From assembly GCA_013151775.1 (NCBI GenBank), contig JAADHO010000089.1:1-38830 (forward strand): a stretch of DNA of 38,830 nucleotides, given 5' to 3'. Shown here one piece after another: positions 18,175 through 27,098 of this stretch (the stretch's first letter is position 1; each line of letters begins with the position of its first letter). Source of the DNA: Deltaproteobacteria bacterium (GTDB taxonomy: Bacteria > Myxococcota_A > Polyangia > Polyangiales > Houyiibacteriaceae). Under the pieces are notes generated by a model. The model made no database searches. It was not told where the DNA came from and worked only from the letters and a program-made list of their open reading frames with translations. A program made the position numbers and the translations under genes.

Positions 18175-19648
18175 CAGCGCGGTGCAGGTAGTGGTCGCGG
18201 GGGCGCACGGTGGTCCACTTGGCGAAGGCGTCCATCACCGCCGGATCGGCCTCGTCGAGCTTCTTGAAGAGGAAGTCCTGAATGCCCATGTGCACCTTGC
18301 AGAGCGTGCTCTCGGCGGTTCGTCCGAAGAGCGTGCCTTGGGTCTTGTGGTTGTGGACGGGGCAGACGCCGCAGTAAGGCTGATACGCGCAGCGGCTGCA
18401 CTGGGGCTGCCCGTCGAGGTTCGAGGCGACGGCCAAGGTGCGCACGGTCTCGTGCCCCATCAGCTCGCGGTAGCTGCTCGACTTCACGTCACCGATCAGG
18501 AAGGTGTCGTCCCCCTCCTCGCTCAGCATGCGGCCCTCGTCGCAGGTGAAGATGCGCCCGTCGTAACCGTAGGCGACCTGGCCGATGCCCGCGCCGCAGG
18601 GGCTGCGGATGTCGAGGTAGTTCGGGTCTTGGCCGCTGAGGATCTTGGTCAAGAAGATGCCGGCGAAGCGCTCGAGGATCTCTTCGCCCTCGCGGTTCTT
18701 CTCGAGCATGTACTCGACGGCGGTCTTGTAGAATTCGAGGAAGTCTTCGATCGGGTAGGCGAGCTGCGCGGCGGTCTTGCTGGCGAAACCGAAGGGGTCG
18801 AGGGGGCGCAAGAAGAGGGCACGGCAGCCGAGCTCGAGGTAGGTGTCCACCACCTCGCGCGGGTAGGCGAGGGTGCGCTTGGTGGTCGTGAGCAGCGCCT
18901 CCACGCGGTAGGTGTTGGGATCGAGGCCCGCCTCCTCGTAGGCGCCGTTGATGCGCTTGATCCACTTCACGGTCTCGGCGTGGGCGCTGCCGCTCACGAG
19001 CTTGCGCTGCGCGTCGTGCACCTCGGCGGGACCATCGACGCTGGTGCAGACCTGGATGCGATGCTCGCAGAGCCACTCGAGCTTCTCGTCGTCCATGGTG
19101 GCGAGGTTCGAGACGAGGGCGAACTCGAGGGTCTTCTTCGCCTGCTGATTCTTCTCGAGGGCGTAGTCGACGATGTGCTTCAAGAGGTCGAAGCGCAGCA
19201 GCGGCTCGCCGCCCTGGAACTCGATGGTGATGTCCGGGCTGGTCGAGGCGAGGGCGAGGTCGACGCTGCGCTCCGCCGTCTCGAAGGACATGTCGCTCGA
19301 GAGATCGCTCTCCGCTGCGCGCGAGGCGTGGCAGTAGGCGCAGGTCTCGTTGCAGCGCAGCGTGACGATCATGATGTGCAGGTTGGGCCCATAACTCAGG
19401 AAGGGCCGACGCTTGGAGAGCGCCGAGGCCGCGACGTCGGCGCGCTCCGGACGCTCGAGCAGGTTGGCCTCGAGCAGGCGCGCCTCGAGCTTGCCGAGCT
19501 CTCCGCGCTGAAGCGACGCGAACTCGTCCTGCGAGACCATCAGCCAAGAGCCCTCCTGGCTGGTCAGGAGGACCCGGTCGTCGAGCTGCCGGAAGCGATG
19601 AAAGCCGAGCGCCCGCGCGGCGCTCTCGGAGGAATCGGGTGAAGCCAT
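18167..19648 (-). CDS. HxsB-like radical SAM/SPASM maturase
   Basis: 493 residues from ATG 19648; the frame is open further upstream, but the Met is the natural start. The N-terminal 90 residues look like a peptide-recognition region. Cys99, Cys103 and Cys106 (CNETCAYC) are the radical SAM cluster, and ITIEFQGGEPLL is the GGE motif. The C terminus has SPCGAG, FTCDEGRML, CSRCAYQPYCGVCP and a late Cys, fitting a SPASM domain with auxiliary clusters. Length, IEFQGGEPLL, FLRPLDPFGFA and the C-terminal Cys layout match what I know of HxsB, the His-Xaa-Ser system maturase. However, no His-Xaa-Ser repeat precursor or HxsD is visible nearby. It is the first gene of the pair. A TATGAT box just upstream may be its promoter. 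Confidence 0.75.
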   Translation of the reverse strand: MASPDSSESAARALGFHRFRQLDDRVLLTSQEGSWLMVSQDEFASLQRGELGKLEARLLEANLLERPERADVAASALSKRRPFLSYGPNLHIMIVTLRCNETCAYCHASRAAESDLSSDMSFETAERSVDLALASTSPDITIEFQGGEPLLRFDLLKHIVDYALEKNQQAKKTLEFALVSNLATMDDEKLEWLCEHRIQVCTSVDGPAEVHDAQRKLVSGSAHAETVKWIKRINGAYEEAGLDPNTYRVEALLTTTKRTLAYPREVVDTYLELGCRALFLRPLDPFGFASKTAAQLAYPIEDFLEFYKTAVEYMLEKNREGEEILERFAGIFLTKILSGQDPNYLDIRSPCGAGIGQVAYGYDGRIFTCDEGRMLSEEGDDTFLIGDVKSSSYRELMGHETVRTLAVASNLDGQPQCSRCAYQPYCGVCPVHNHKTQGTLFGRTAESTLCKVHMGIQDFLFKKLDEADPAVMDAFAKWTTVRPRDHYLHRADD

Positions 19649-19654
19649 CGGGGC

Positions 19655-19660
19655 ATCATA
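19655..19660 (-). promoter_or_regulatory. Possible -10 box (TATGAT) of the radical SAM pair
   Basis: On the minus strand TATGAT ends 6 bases before ATG 19648. A start site at the usual distance would fall at or next to the ATG, giving a leaderless mRNA. No good -35 is seen, and no Shine-Dalgarno precedes the ATG, which agrees with leaderless initiation but does not prove it. Confidence 0.25.
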
Positions 19661-19713
19661 CAAGGTCTTGGCGCGATGTCGCGCGGGGCCGAGCGAGAGG
19701 GGTAGGCCGAGGC

Positions 19714-20391
19714 TCACCTGCGGCGCGTCGGGTCCTTGGGCTTGGGCGAATGTCGATAGCGGCGCTGGGCTTTCGGAGCCTCGGTTCGTCGCTTGGCCAG
19801 GTGTTTCAGTCCTCGGACCAGAGCGCGAAACGAGGGCGATCGACTCCGAGCAGCGCTGGTGGTCAGCGACTCTCCCATGCGCTCTGCCCACAGAACCTTG
19901 TTCCCACCGCCATCCCCGATGACCTCACCGAACAACTCCCACGTGCCGCAGACGGAGTCTGGGGCGTACGCGCGCGCCATCTCCATGTCAGCGTTCGGAT
20001 AGGCTCGCTCCAGCGCGGCGAGGTCGCCCAGGTAGAAGGCCTCGGTTTCTTCGACGGCGATGCACACCACTACGGGGAGGTCTGGGGCCACCGCGTCGGC
20101 GGCTCGCCTGATGCAAGCGGCGAGATCGATACAGTCGTCATCGTCCGCGTCTATCAACACGAGCACTCCCGGAGGCGGGGAGCCCGCATTTGCGAAGCCC
20201 CGCAGCTTCGCAGGCAGCTGATCCAGCAAGCCGCGCTGTTTTGGTGGCGGCGGCGAGGTGAGATTGGCTGGCAAGCTGCCCTTGCCCTGGTGCGGGTGAA
20301 CCTTCACGGCAACACTTCGCAGAAGGCGCTTCAGCCAGGGCTCCAGGAAGGCGCGCTCCGAAGGCCCTTCGACGAGCAGGTGGAGTGTCAC
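19714..20391 (-). CDS. DUF4276 family protein (TOPRIM-like), partner of the AAA ATPase
   Basis: 225 residues. LLVEGPSERAF at residues 5-15 and LVLIDADDDD around residue 80 give the Glu and DxD acidic positions of a TOPRIM-like fold, as described for DUF4276. Glu-rich EETEAFYLGD follows, and the C-terminal 30 residues are Arg/Lys/Pro-rich and may bind nucleic acid. Its ATG overlaps the ATPase stop by 4 bases (20388-20391). ATPase plus TOPRIM-like nuclease is the same logic as OLD and Gabija-type defence proteins, but split in two. Nuclease activity is inference. Confidence 0.75.
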   Translation of the reverse strand: MTLHLLVEGPSERAFLEPWLKRLLRSVAVKVHPHQGKGSLPANLTSPPPPKQRGLLDQLPAKLRGFANAGSPPPGVLVLIDADDDDCIDLAACIRRAADAVAPDLPVVVCIAVEETEAFYLGDLAALERAYPNADMEMARAYAPDSVCGTWELFGEVIGDGGGNKVLWAERMGESLTTSAARSRSPSFRALVRGLKHLAKRRTEAPKAQRRYRHSPKPKDPTRRR

Positions 20392-21617
20392 TCGGGTGCG
20401 CCATCGTCGAAATGATTGCTGTACCAGAGGGAGCCAAGTGGAATCCCCTGATCGAGCAAGGCTTGGATCTCCGGTTCTTCACTGGCTCGCCTGGCGACCG
20501 AACACCCTCGCTCCTTCTTGAGGATGAAGACCTGCTCGGCGCGCAGCGCATCTACGAAATATGGCGAGTGGGTCGTCAGGAGAAGTTGCGTGGGTGACGT
20601 GGTACTGCTCGCTCTGAGGCTAAACTGTGCCGCCAGGCGATCCACCAAACGCACGTAGAGGCCGTTCTCTGGCTCTTCGATCCCGATGAAGGGGCGCGGA
20701 GCAGGATCAGCCAATAGAATCGCATACGCGAGCATCTTGAGTGTCCCATCGGACATGCTCTGCTGATAGAATGGATCCGCGTATCCGTCCTCATCGAACT
20801 TCAGCAGGAGTCGGCCATCCTTGCTGATTTCCGTCGTAATGCGTTCGAGTCCAGGAACCGCCTTGGCGAGTCTTCGAAGGATCTGATCGTACTCCTGCGC
20901 GTATTGTCGTTCGAAGTACTGGAGAACGTTTCCGAGGTTTGAGCCGGTCCGGTCGAGCCAGCGCTGAGCGCCCGCCGCTGGCAGGGCTCGCGCGGCCTCG
21001 GGGACGAAGTACGACAGATACCATCGCTCGATATACTGTCGCAGGCGCACGATCCGCGGGTGTTCCGACAGGTTACCGAGCGTCGTGATGCCGAGCTTGT
21101 CGCGATCAGCCAGACGCACCTTCTGCTCGTCCTTCTTTCCCGCCTTGACTCCGACGGATTGACCTGCCCACACCTTCCCGGAACCTTCCTTCAGCTTGAG
21201 GAAGTAGTATGGTTTCCCACGCGTTTGGCCTTGCTGGCGTTGGCGGAGGGTTTCTTCGACCACGGCCGGAACCTCACCCACGAGACCGATACTGAGGCGG
21301 TATACGATCGGTCGGTCGACGTCCTCATCTTCGAAAAAGACCTCGAACTCGATGGGGCCCGTTGCGCCCTGCGAGCGCAGGCGCTCGAAGCCGCCGCGAC
21401 CTGGCTTGTCACACGCGTTCTCGACACCATCGAGGAGGCAGTCCGCGACGAACCCGAAAGCGTCCAACACGGACGACTTGCCTGCACCGTTCGGGCCGAT
21501 CAGGCAGGTGAGGCGGGACAACGACTCGTCCCGCCTCGTCGAGTACGACGTCTGGCCAAGGTGCAGATCGACGAGCGACCGGTAGTTCTGGATGCGAATT
21601 CCCAGCAGTCGCGCCAT
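20388..21617 (-). CDS. AAA family ATPase (AAA_21/SMC-like), first gene of a two-gene defence-type operon
   Basis: 409 residues. Walker A is GPNGAGKS at residues 41-48. The ABC-type signature region is SMSDGTLKMLAYAILL, Walker B is FIGIEEPENGLY, and the H-loop is LLLTTHSPYF. There is no long coiled coil, so it is of the short AAA_15/AAA_21 kind rather than a true SMC. ATG 21617 follows GGAGAAGA. Third codon positions look less G/C-saturated than in neighbouring genes, which would fit horizontal transfer; I judged this by eye. The likely role is an NTP-driven sensor controlling the downstream DUF4276 protein. Confidence 0.85.
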   Translation of the reverse strand: MARLLGIRIQNYRSLVDLHLGQTSYSTRRDESLSRLTCLIGPNGAGKSSVLDAFGFVADCLLDGVENACDKPGRGGFERLRSQGATGPIEFEVFFEDEDVDRPIVYRLSIGLVGEVPAVVEETLRQRQQGQTRGKPYYFLKLKEGSGKVWAGQSVGVKAGKKDEQKVRLADRDKLGITTLGNLSEHPRIVRLRQYIERWYLSYFVPEAARALPAAGAQRWLDRTGSNLGNVLQYFERQYAQEYDQILRRLAKAVPGLERITTEISKDGRLLLKFDEDGYADPFYQQSMSDGTLKMLAYAILLADPAPRPFIGIEEPENGLYVRLVDRLAAQFSLRASSTTSPTQLLLTTHSPYFVDALRAEQVFILKKERGCSVARRASEEPEIQALLDQGIPLGSLWYSNHFDDGAPE

Positions 21618-21710
21618 GCTCTTCTCCTCGCCAATGATGACACTAGAACAGGAGCAAGCGTGTCAGGAGCGACCGTGGCCAGCAAGAAAAATGGCAGCCC
21701 TGGGCTCTAC

Positions 21711-24191
21711 CTACCTGACGCTCATGGAGCGTGCCTCGTCCAGGATCTGCGCCCGCTGCGCCTCGAAGCGCTCGAGATCTGGCTGCCAGGCGCGCTCTAG
21801 AGCCTCGAGGGGTGCTCCTCCGCGCAGCATCTCGAGCAGGGCGTCATCGGCGACCAGGCCCGCGGTGGCGTCGAGGTCGAAGCGACGTGGCGCCTCGGCG
21901 CGAAGGGCGAGCAGCAGCGCGAAGCCGGTGCGGGCGGCCCGAAAGGCGTCCGCGTCGCTGAGCACGAGGCGCACGCCATGACAAGCGCGATTCCGATAGG
22001 GACGCGCCCTCGGCGTGAAGTGTGCGGGCTCGAATCGCACACCGGGGAGCTGCGCTGCGGATAGTCGGACGGCGAGCGCGTCGGCGTCGAGGTAAGGCGC
22101 GCCTACCAAAGCGAAGGGCGAGTCCGTGCCGCGGCCGACGCTGACGTTGGCGCCCTCGATCAGCGCCGTGGCGGGATAGAGCAGGGCGGACTCGGGCGTG
22201 GGCAGGTTCGGAGAGGGTGGCGACCACGCGAGGCCCGTGTCGGCGAAGCGAGCGCTGCGGCTCCAGCCCGCGGGAGCGACGACCTCGAGGCGCACGCTCA
22301 ACGACAGCTCGGAGACGAAGAGACGCGCGAGCTCGCCCAGAGTCAGGCCGTGGCGGATCGGCAGCGGGAAGGAGTTCACGAAGGAGGGCTCGGACGGACG
22401 AGAGACCGGACCTTGCACCAGGACGCCACCCAGCGGATTCGGGCGATCGAGAACGACCACGGCTACGTCCGCCTCGGCGGCGACGCGCAGCGCGGCGAGC
22501 AGCGTGGACGGATAGGTGTAGAAGCGCGTGCCCACGTCCACCAGGTCGACGACCAAGGCGTCCAAGCCGCGAAGATCTGCGACTCTAGGAGCGCGTCTTC
22601 GCCCGAAGAGGCTCGTCAAAGGCACGCCGCGGTAGCTGCCGCCGCGCACTCGTCCCTCGTGCTGCGCGTCGAGCCCGTGCTCGGGTGTGAAGACCCGCAC
22701 GACGTCGATCTCGGGTCTGTCGATCAATAGGTCGACCGTCTTCAGGCCGTCACGCGTGCGGGCGGCGCCGTGGGTCAAGAGTCCGACGCGGGGCGCGCGT
22801 GGTGGGCTCGCGCCAGCGTCGTCGAAGAGCCGCATGCCTCGCCGTCTGAGCACGTCCACTCCAGCGAGCACGGGCGTCGCCGGCTGCGAGCGAATGTCGG
22901 CGACCCGGGGCAGCGCGTCCAGCGCGATCCGCGCGACGTCACGCCGCAGCTCACCGAGAGTGCCCGCGCGTCCGCCATGCACCACGTTGGTCAGCAGCAC
23001 GATGAAGAGGTCTCGAGCCGGGTCGATGAAGATCCATGTGCCCGTGTAGCCGCCGTGTCCATAGGCCGCGTCCGAGAGCCCCGAGCTATGGGGTGGCTGC
23101 ATGTCCCAGCCGAGCCCCCGGCGGTGATGACCCGGAAGGTCGATCGCGCGCGTCATCTCCGCGACGCTCGCGGCCGAGAGCACACGCGTGCCATCGAGCT
23201 CGCCGTGGTTCAGCAACATGCGCGCGAAGCGAGCGAGGTCCGCGGCGCTGCTGAAGAGCCCCGCGTTGCCAGCGTAGCCGCCGAGGCGGTAGGCGCGCGG
23301 GTCGTCCACGGCGTTGCGAATGGGCGCGTCGTCGCGCTCCTCCGTGGGCGCCACGCGGGCGTCTTCGCCGGGCACGCCGCCCATGGCGCTCTCGCGCATC
23401 CCGAGGGGTGCGAAGATCTGGGCGTCCGCGTAGGCGCCGAGGCGTTGGCGGGAGACGCGCTCGATCAGGGCGCCGAGCACGATGTAGCCGAGGTCCGAGT
23501 AGACGTAGCGCGCGCCGGCGTCGGCCGCGGGCGCCAGGCGCAGGATGCGCGCGAGGTCCGCGTCGCGGTCGCCGAGGTAGGCGGAGAGGGGATCCACGGC
23601 GGGCAGGCCGCTCGTGTGCAGCAGGGCTTGGCGTAGCGTGGCGGTCTTTCGCTCGGCGGCAAAGGTTGGGAGGTAGTCAGCGATGGGCGCGTCCAGCGCG
23701 AGATCGCCACGCTCGACGAGCTGCATCACGGCCGTGGCGGTGACGATGGGCTTGGTCAGAGACGCCAGATCGAAGATCGTGTCCAGCGTCATGGGCTCCG
23801 CCGGCGGTCCCGCGTCGCGCGAACCATAGGCCCGCTGAAAGATCACCCCGTCCGCGCGCCCCAAGAGCAGCACCCCGCCGGGTATCAAATGCGAGTCGAT
23901 TGCTCTACGCATATGGGCGTCCAGCGCGTCCTGATCCTGCGGCGCCAGGCGCACGACCTCGACCGCGCCCGAAGCATGCGAGACGTCTTCGCCGCCCGAA
24001 GCATGCGAGACGTCTTCGCCGCCCGAAGCTTCCAGGACGTCTTCGCCGCCCGAAACTTCCAGGACGTTTTGCGCGATCGGCTGAGCACGACCGACGTCCT
24101 GATGGGTCGTCTCCGTCTGGGACTGTCCACAGGCGAGTGCGAGGCTCGAGACGCCGATCAGGGCCGCCCACAGCTGTCTGCGCCACGTCAT
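21711..24191 (-). CDS. Lipoprotein fusing a class C beta-lactamase-like domain to NamZ (DUF1343)
   Basis: About 826 residues from ATG 24191 (MTWRRQLWAALIGVSSLALAC, lipobox ALAC); ATG 24215 is an in-frame alternative. After an Asp/Glu/Gly/Ser repeat linker comes a serine hydrolase of the class C beta-lactamase/penicillin-binding fold: SLTK (catalytic Ser and Lys), YSD in the YxN position, and HGGYTG near the HxG position. The C-terminal half is DUF1343/NamZ, an exo-beta-N-acetylmuramidase that releases MurNAc from the non-reducing end: FTPEHGL, DVGTRFYTYP, VVLDRPNPLGG. The two activities in one lipid-anchored chain suggest peptidoglycan turnover or recycling at the envelope. It is divergent from a kinase operon. 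Confidence 0.85.
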   Translation of the reverse strand: MTWRRQLWAALIGVSSLALACGQSQTETTHQDVGRAQPIAQNVLEVSGGEDVLEASGGEDVSHASGGEDVSHASGAVEVVRLAPQDQDALDAHMRRAIDSHLIPGGVLLLGRADGVIFQRAYGSRDAGPPAEPMTLDTIFDLASLTKPIVTATAVMQLVERGDLALDAPIADYLPTFAAERKTATLRQALLHTSGLPAVDPLSAYLGDRDADLARILRLAPAADAGARYVYSDLGYIVLGALIERVSRQRLGAYADAQIFAPLGMRESAMGGVPGEDARVAPTEERDDAPIRNAVDDPRAYRLGGYAGNAGLFSSAADLARFARMLLNHGELDGTRVLSAASVAEMTRAIDLPGHHRRGLGWDMQPPHSSGLSDAAYGHGGYTGTWIFIDPARDLFIVLLTNVVHGGRAGTLGELRRDVARIALDALPRVADIRSQPATPVLAGVDVLRRRGMRLFDDAGASPPRAPRVGLLTHGAARTRDGLKTVDLLIDRPEIDVVRVFTPEHGLDAQHEGRVRGGSYRGVPLTSLFGRRRAPRVADLRGLDALVVDLVDVGTRFYTYPSTLLAALRVAAEADVAVVVLDRPNPLGGVLVQGPVSRPSEPSFVNSFPLPIRHGLTLGELARLFVSELSLSVRLEVVAPAGWSRSARFADTGLAWSPPSPNLPTPESALLYPATALIEGANVSVGRGTDSPFALVGAPYLDADALAVRLSAAQLPGVRFEPAHFTPRARPYRNRACHGVRLVLSDADAFRAARTGFALLLALRAEAPRRFDLDATAGLVADDALLEMLRGGAPLEALERAWQPDLERFEAQRAQILDEARSMSVR
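23970..24077 (-). repeat. Four 27-bp tandem repeats in the lipoprotein linker
   Basis: Units start at 23970, 23997, 24024 and 24051. The first two are identical; the third and fourth diverge. They encode repeats of the type SGGEDVSHA and SGGEDVLEA just behind the lipid anchor of the beta-lactamase/NamZ protein. Confidence 0.9.
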
Positions 24192-24303
24192 GCAGAAGAG
24201 CGTAACAGGCCTCATCGCCCCTCGGTTTCGAAGCGCCGAGTGGTTTCCCACACAAGTGCCCTCATTTGGGGACTGGTGGCCCGTGAGGCAAGAATTATAG
24301 AGT

Positions 24304-26481
24304 ATGGTGGTGGGTGACGAGAGCGAAATACGGGAGGAGTTCGTCCGCGCCATGGGACAGCAGCCCGAGCCGTTCGTAGAGGCCACGATCGCGAACACCG
24401 GGCAACACGTCCTAGACTGGCTCGTGACACATCTGGGTCAGATGCTCGAGGTCCACGAGGTCTTCGTCGGCGAGATCTCCGGCGCCGACTGGGACCGCGT
24501 ACACATGCTGGCGTTGGCCGTGGACGGCGCCAAGGCCGAGGTGATGGACTACGACCTGCGCGGAACACCGTGCTGTGCGGTGGTCCAGAAACAAGAGGTC
24601 TGCATTCACCGCAGCGACGTGGCGCGACTCTTCCCCGAGGACGAGCTGCTCGCCCAGACGGGCGCTCAGAGCTACGCGGGCGTGCCCTTGGTGGACACGG
24701 CCGGGCGTCCCCTCGGCCTGCTGGCCGTGATGCACACGCAGGCGTTTACCCCCGAGCAGGCCGAGCGAGTCGCTACCACGCTCGAGTTCTGGCGACCGCG
24801 CGTGCACGCCGAGCTGCGCATGCGGCGGGCTGAGCAAGACCTGCTCCGCGTCGTCTCGGTGCCGGCTCCCACGGGCACGCCCACCCTCGCGAGCCTCTGC
24901 ACCTCCCTGTCCCACGCCATGAACGTGCGCGCGGTCTTCGTGGCCGAACGCGAGATTCGCGACGGAGATTTCGTCACCAAGGCCTTCTCGATCGACGGCG
25001 AGGCGGCGCTGCCCGCGCGTCTGGCCAAGTCCGCAGAGATCTGCGCGCAGCTGACAACCGACGCCAGCGTCGTCTGCGATCAGGAGCCCCTGCGCCAGCT
25101 GCTTCGGTCCGGTCTGAGCGCCTCCCTGCCATTTTCCCCCGAGGGCTTCCTCGGGCTGCGCCTTCGGGGCAGCGCCAGCCGTTGTCATGCCTATCTGGGT
25201 CTGGTGCACGATCGCAGCATCGCTCTTGGGATGGCCACCTCTCCTGTGCTTCGCTCCTTCGCCCAGCGTCTACGCGGTGAGCTCGCGCGTCAGCACCTCG
25301 AAGAGGAGCGCATGCAGATGGAGCGCGAGCTGCTCCAGGCCAGCACCCGAGAGAGCTTGGGCACGCTCGCCAGCGGTATCGCACACGACTTCAACAACCT
25401 GCTGGTGAACATCCTCGGCAACACCGAGCTGCTGCGGGCCGAGCTGCCCCCGGGCACGGCCCACGACTACGCGGACGAGGCGCACCGCGCGGCGGAGCAG
25501 GCCGCGCTCTTGTGTCGGCGTATTCTCGACTACGCGAGCCATGGCAGCCGTGGCAGCGAGCCCGTCGATCTGGCTCGGCTCACCCACGACGTGGCGCAGC
25601 TGACCTGTTCGGGCCAGCCCGTCGCCGCCGATATTCAGCTCGACCCGAGCTCCGAGATCATGGTGGATGGCGATCCCGCGGGGCTCTCACACCTGATCAT
25701 GAATCTGGTGAAGAACGCCCTCGAGGCGGCCGCCATGACTCAGGGTGCCGTGCGCGTGAGCGTCCGATCGGAGCAGCTGGACCGTCCTCGAATCCGCGCC
25801 GCCGACGTGGGCGCCGAACGCGCGCCGGGGCTCTACGCTTGCGTGAACATCGAGGACGAAGGCCCTGGCATGGATCAGGACACACGCAGCCACATCTTCG
25901 ACGCCTTCTACACCACGAAGCCTGGTGGACATGGTCTCGGATTGGCGGCCCTCGAGGAGATCACCGAACGTCATCGGGCGGTCCTCATGCTCCGCACCGA
26001 GCCGGGCGAGGGCACGTGCTTCACCCTCGCCGTACCACTCTCGGAGGCGCGACGAGCCCAAGCCACACGCTCCACCCCCGTGCCCGCCCGCGGCGTAGAC
26101 CGAGGGCGCGCCCTAGTGGTCGACGATCAAGACATGGTGGCGCGAGTCGCCAAGCGTATGCTCGAGCGCCTGGGCTTCGAGGTCGTTGTGGCGAGCGATG
26201 GGGAGAGCGCGCTGGTAGAGACGGAGAGTCGAGACTTCGAGCTCGCCTTGATCGATCTGAGCATGCCGGGCATGCCCGGTGACACGCTCGCCATCGAGCT
26301 TCGACGTCGTTTCCCCAAGCTGCCCATCGTGCTCAGCAGCGGCTTCTCGGACGCAGCGGATCTACCCGACGAAGCGCGCACCTGCATCGACGCCGTCTTG
26401 CCCAAACCCTACGGCTACGCTGACATCGTCGGAGTGGTCGAGCGAGCGGTGACGTCGAACGAAACGTCTTCGGTCCCCTGA
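24304..26481 (+). CDS. Hybrid sensor histidine kinase with GAF domain(s) and C-terminal receiver
   Basis: 725 residues, no transmembrane segment, so cytoplasmic. Residues about 25-170 form a GAF-like sensor, with a second less clear sensor about 195-330. The dimerisation/phosphoacceptor helix has GIAHDFNNLL with His361, then an HATPase domain (NLVKNALEAA, DEGPGMD, GHGLGLAALEE). The receiver starts about residue 605 with acidic DD, phosphoacceptor Asp651 and Lys701. ATG 24304 has no Shine-Dalgarno and is preceded by AATTATAGAGT; Met 24352 is an alternative. It heads an operon with two envelope genes (14-base gap, then a 4-base overlap), so it may control them. The signal is unknown. Confidence 0.85.
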   Translation: MVVGDESEIREEFVRAMGQQPEPFVEATIANTGQHVLDWLVTHLGQMLEVHEVFVGEISGADWDRVHMLALAVDGAKAEVMDYDLRGTPCCAVVQKQEVCIHRSDVARLFPEDELLAQTGAQSYAGVPLVDTAGRPLGLLAVMHTQAFTPEQAERVATTLEFWRPRVHAELRMRRAEQDLLRVVSVPAPTGTPTLASLCTSLSHAMNVRAVFVAEREIRDGDFVTKAFSIDGEAALPARLAKSAEICAQLTTDASVVCDQEPLRQLLRSGLSASLPFSPEGFLGLRLRGSASRCHAYLGLVHDRSIALGMATSPVLRSFAQRLRGELARQHLEEERMQMERELLQASTRESLGTLASGIAHDFNNLLVNILGNTELLRAELPPGTAHDYADEAHRAAEQAALLCRRILDYASHGSRGSEPVDLARLTHDVAQLTCSGQPVAADIQLDPSSEIMVDGDPAGLSHLIMNLVKNALEAAAMTQGAVRVSVRSEQLDRPRIRAADVGAERAPGLYACVNIEDEGPGMDQDTRSHIFDAFYTTKPGGHGLGLAALEEITERHRAVLMLRTEPGEGTCFTLAVPLSEARRAQATRSTPVPARGVDRGRALVVDDQDMVARVAKRMLERLGFEVVVASDGESALVETESRDFELALIDLSMPGMPGDTLAIELRRRFPKLPIVLSSGFSDAADLPDEARTCIDAVLPKPYGYADIVGVVERAVTSNETSSVP

Positions 26482-26495
26482 CGTAGGTTGGGGCG

Positions 26496-27098
26496 ATGTC
26501 GGAAACACCCCATGCTAAGCCCGCCCTCGTGGCGCTGCTCGGACGCGTGCCCTGGATCCTGTGGGCGGCGCTCGTCCCGGCGCTGATCATCGGCGGATCC
26601 AAGCTCCTCAACGGCAGCGGGACGCGCGTGCCCGTGGTCGGCGCGGGGCCCATCGCGGCGCTGCGTGCGCAGGACGCGCCTCCGGAGAGTCGCCTCGCAA
26701 TCGACACGCGCGCGCATGAGCCGTCGGATCAGACGGCGGCTCGCGTGCGCGACGCGATCTCGCGCTGGCCGGATGTCGTGGTCCTCGCCTTCGATCCCGC
26801 GAATCTGGGACGAGATCCTGCGCAGCAGGTCGCCTTGCTCGGTCAGCTCGCCCGCGAAGCCCAGAACGCGACGGCGGTGCCGGTGATAGTTGGCTTCGGT
26901 CTGGATGAAACTGACGCAGCGCGCTCGGAGGCGGCGCGCCTGCTGCGTGAAGGACCCTGCCGCAGACCCGAGCGCCACATCTGCGTGGAGCTGAGCGCCC
27001 CGGACGATCCCAATGCCGTTCGTGCCGCCGTGCGTGCGGGTATCGCCGACGCCCTCGCGCTTCACCGAGACTGGCGCGCCAGCACCCAGAGCCATTGA
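26496..27098 (+). CDS. Membrane-anchored protein of unknown function
   Basis: 200 residues. One hydrophobic segment at about 17-37 (VPWILWAALVPALIIGG) follows a short cytoplasmic tail, so the rest is probably periplasmic. PDVVVLAFDPANLG and VPVIVGFG recall the strand/loop layout of SGNH-type hydrolases, but I see no catalytic Ser-His-Asp set, so I do not assign it. It lies 14 bases after the kinase, and its stop overlaps the TTG start of the next gene. By context it works with the GH113-like protein. Confidence 0.55.
   Translation: MSETPHAKPALVALLGRVPWILWAALVPALIIGGSKLLNGSGTRVPVVGAGPIAALRAQDAPPESRLAIDTRAHEPSDQTAARVRDAISRWPDVVVLAFDPANLGRDPAQQVALLGQLAREAQNATAVPVIVGFGLDETDAARSEAARLLREGPCRRPERHICVELSAPDDPNAVRAAVRAGIADALALHRDWRASTQSH

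Noticed and set aside
17248-19713. His-Xaa-Ser precursor peptide near the HxsB-like gene
   Set aside because: The flanking gaps are only 12 and 65 bases, and no HxS repeats occur in the neighbouring proteins.
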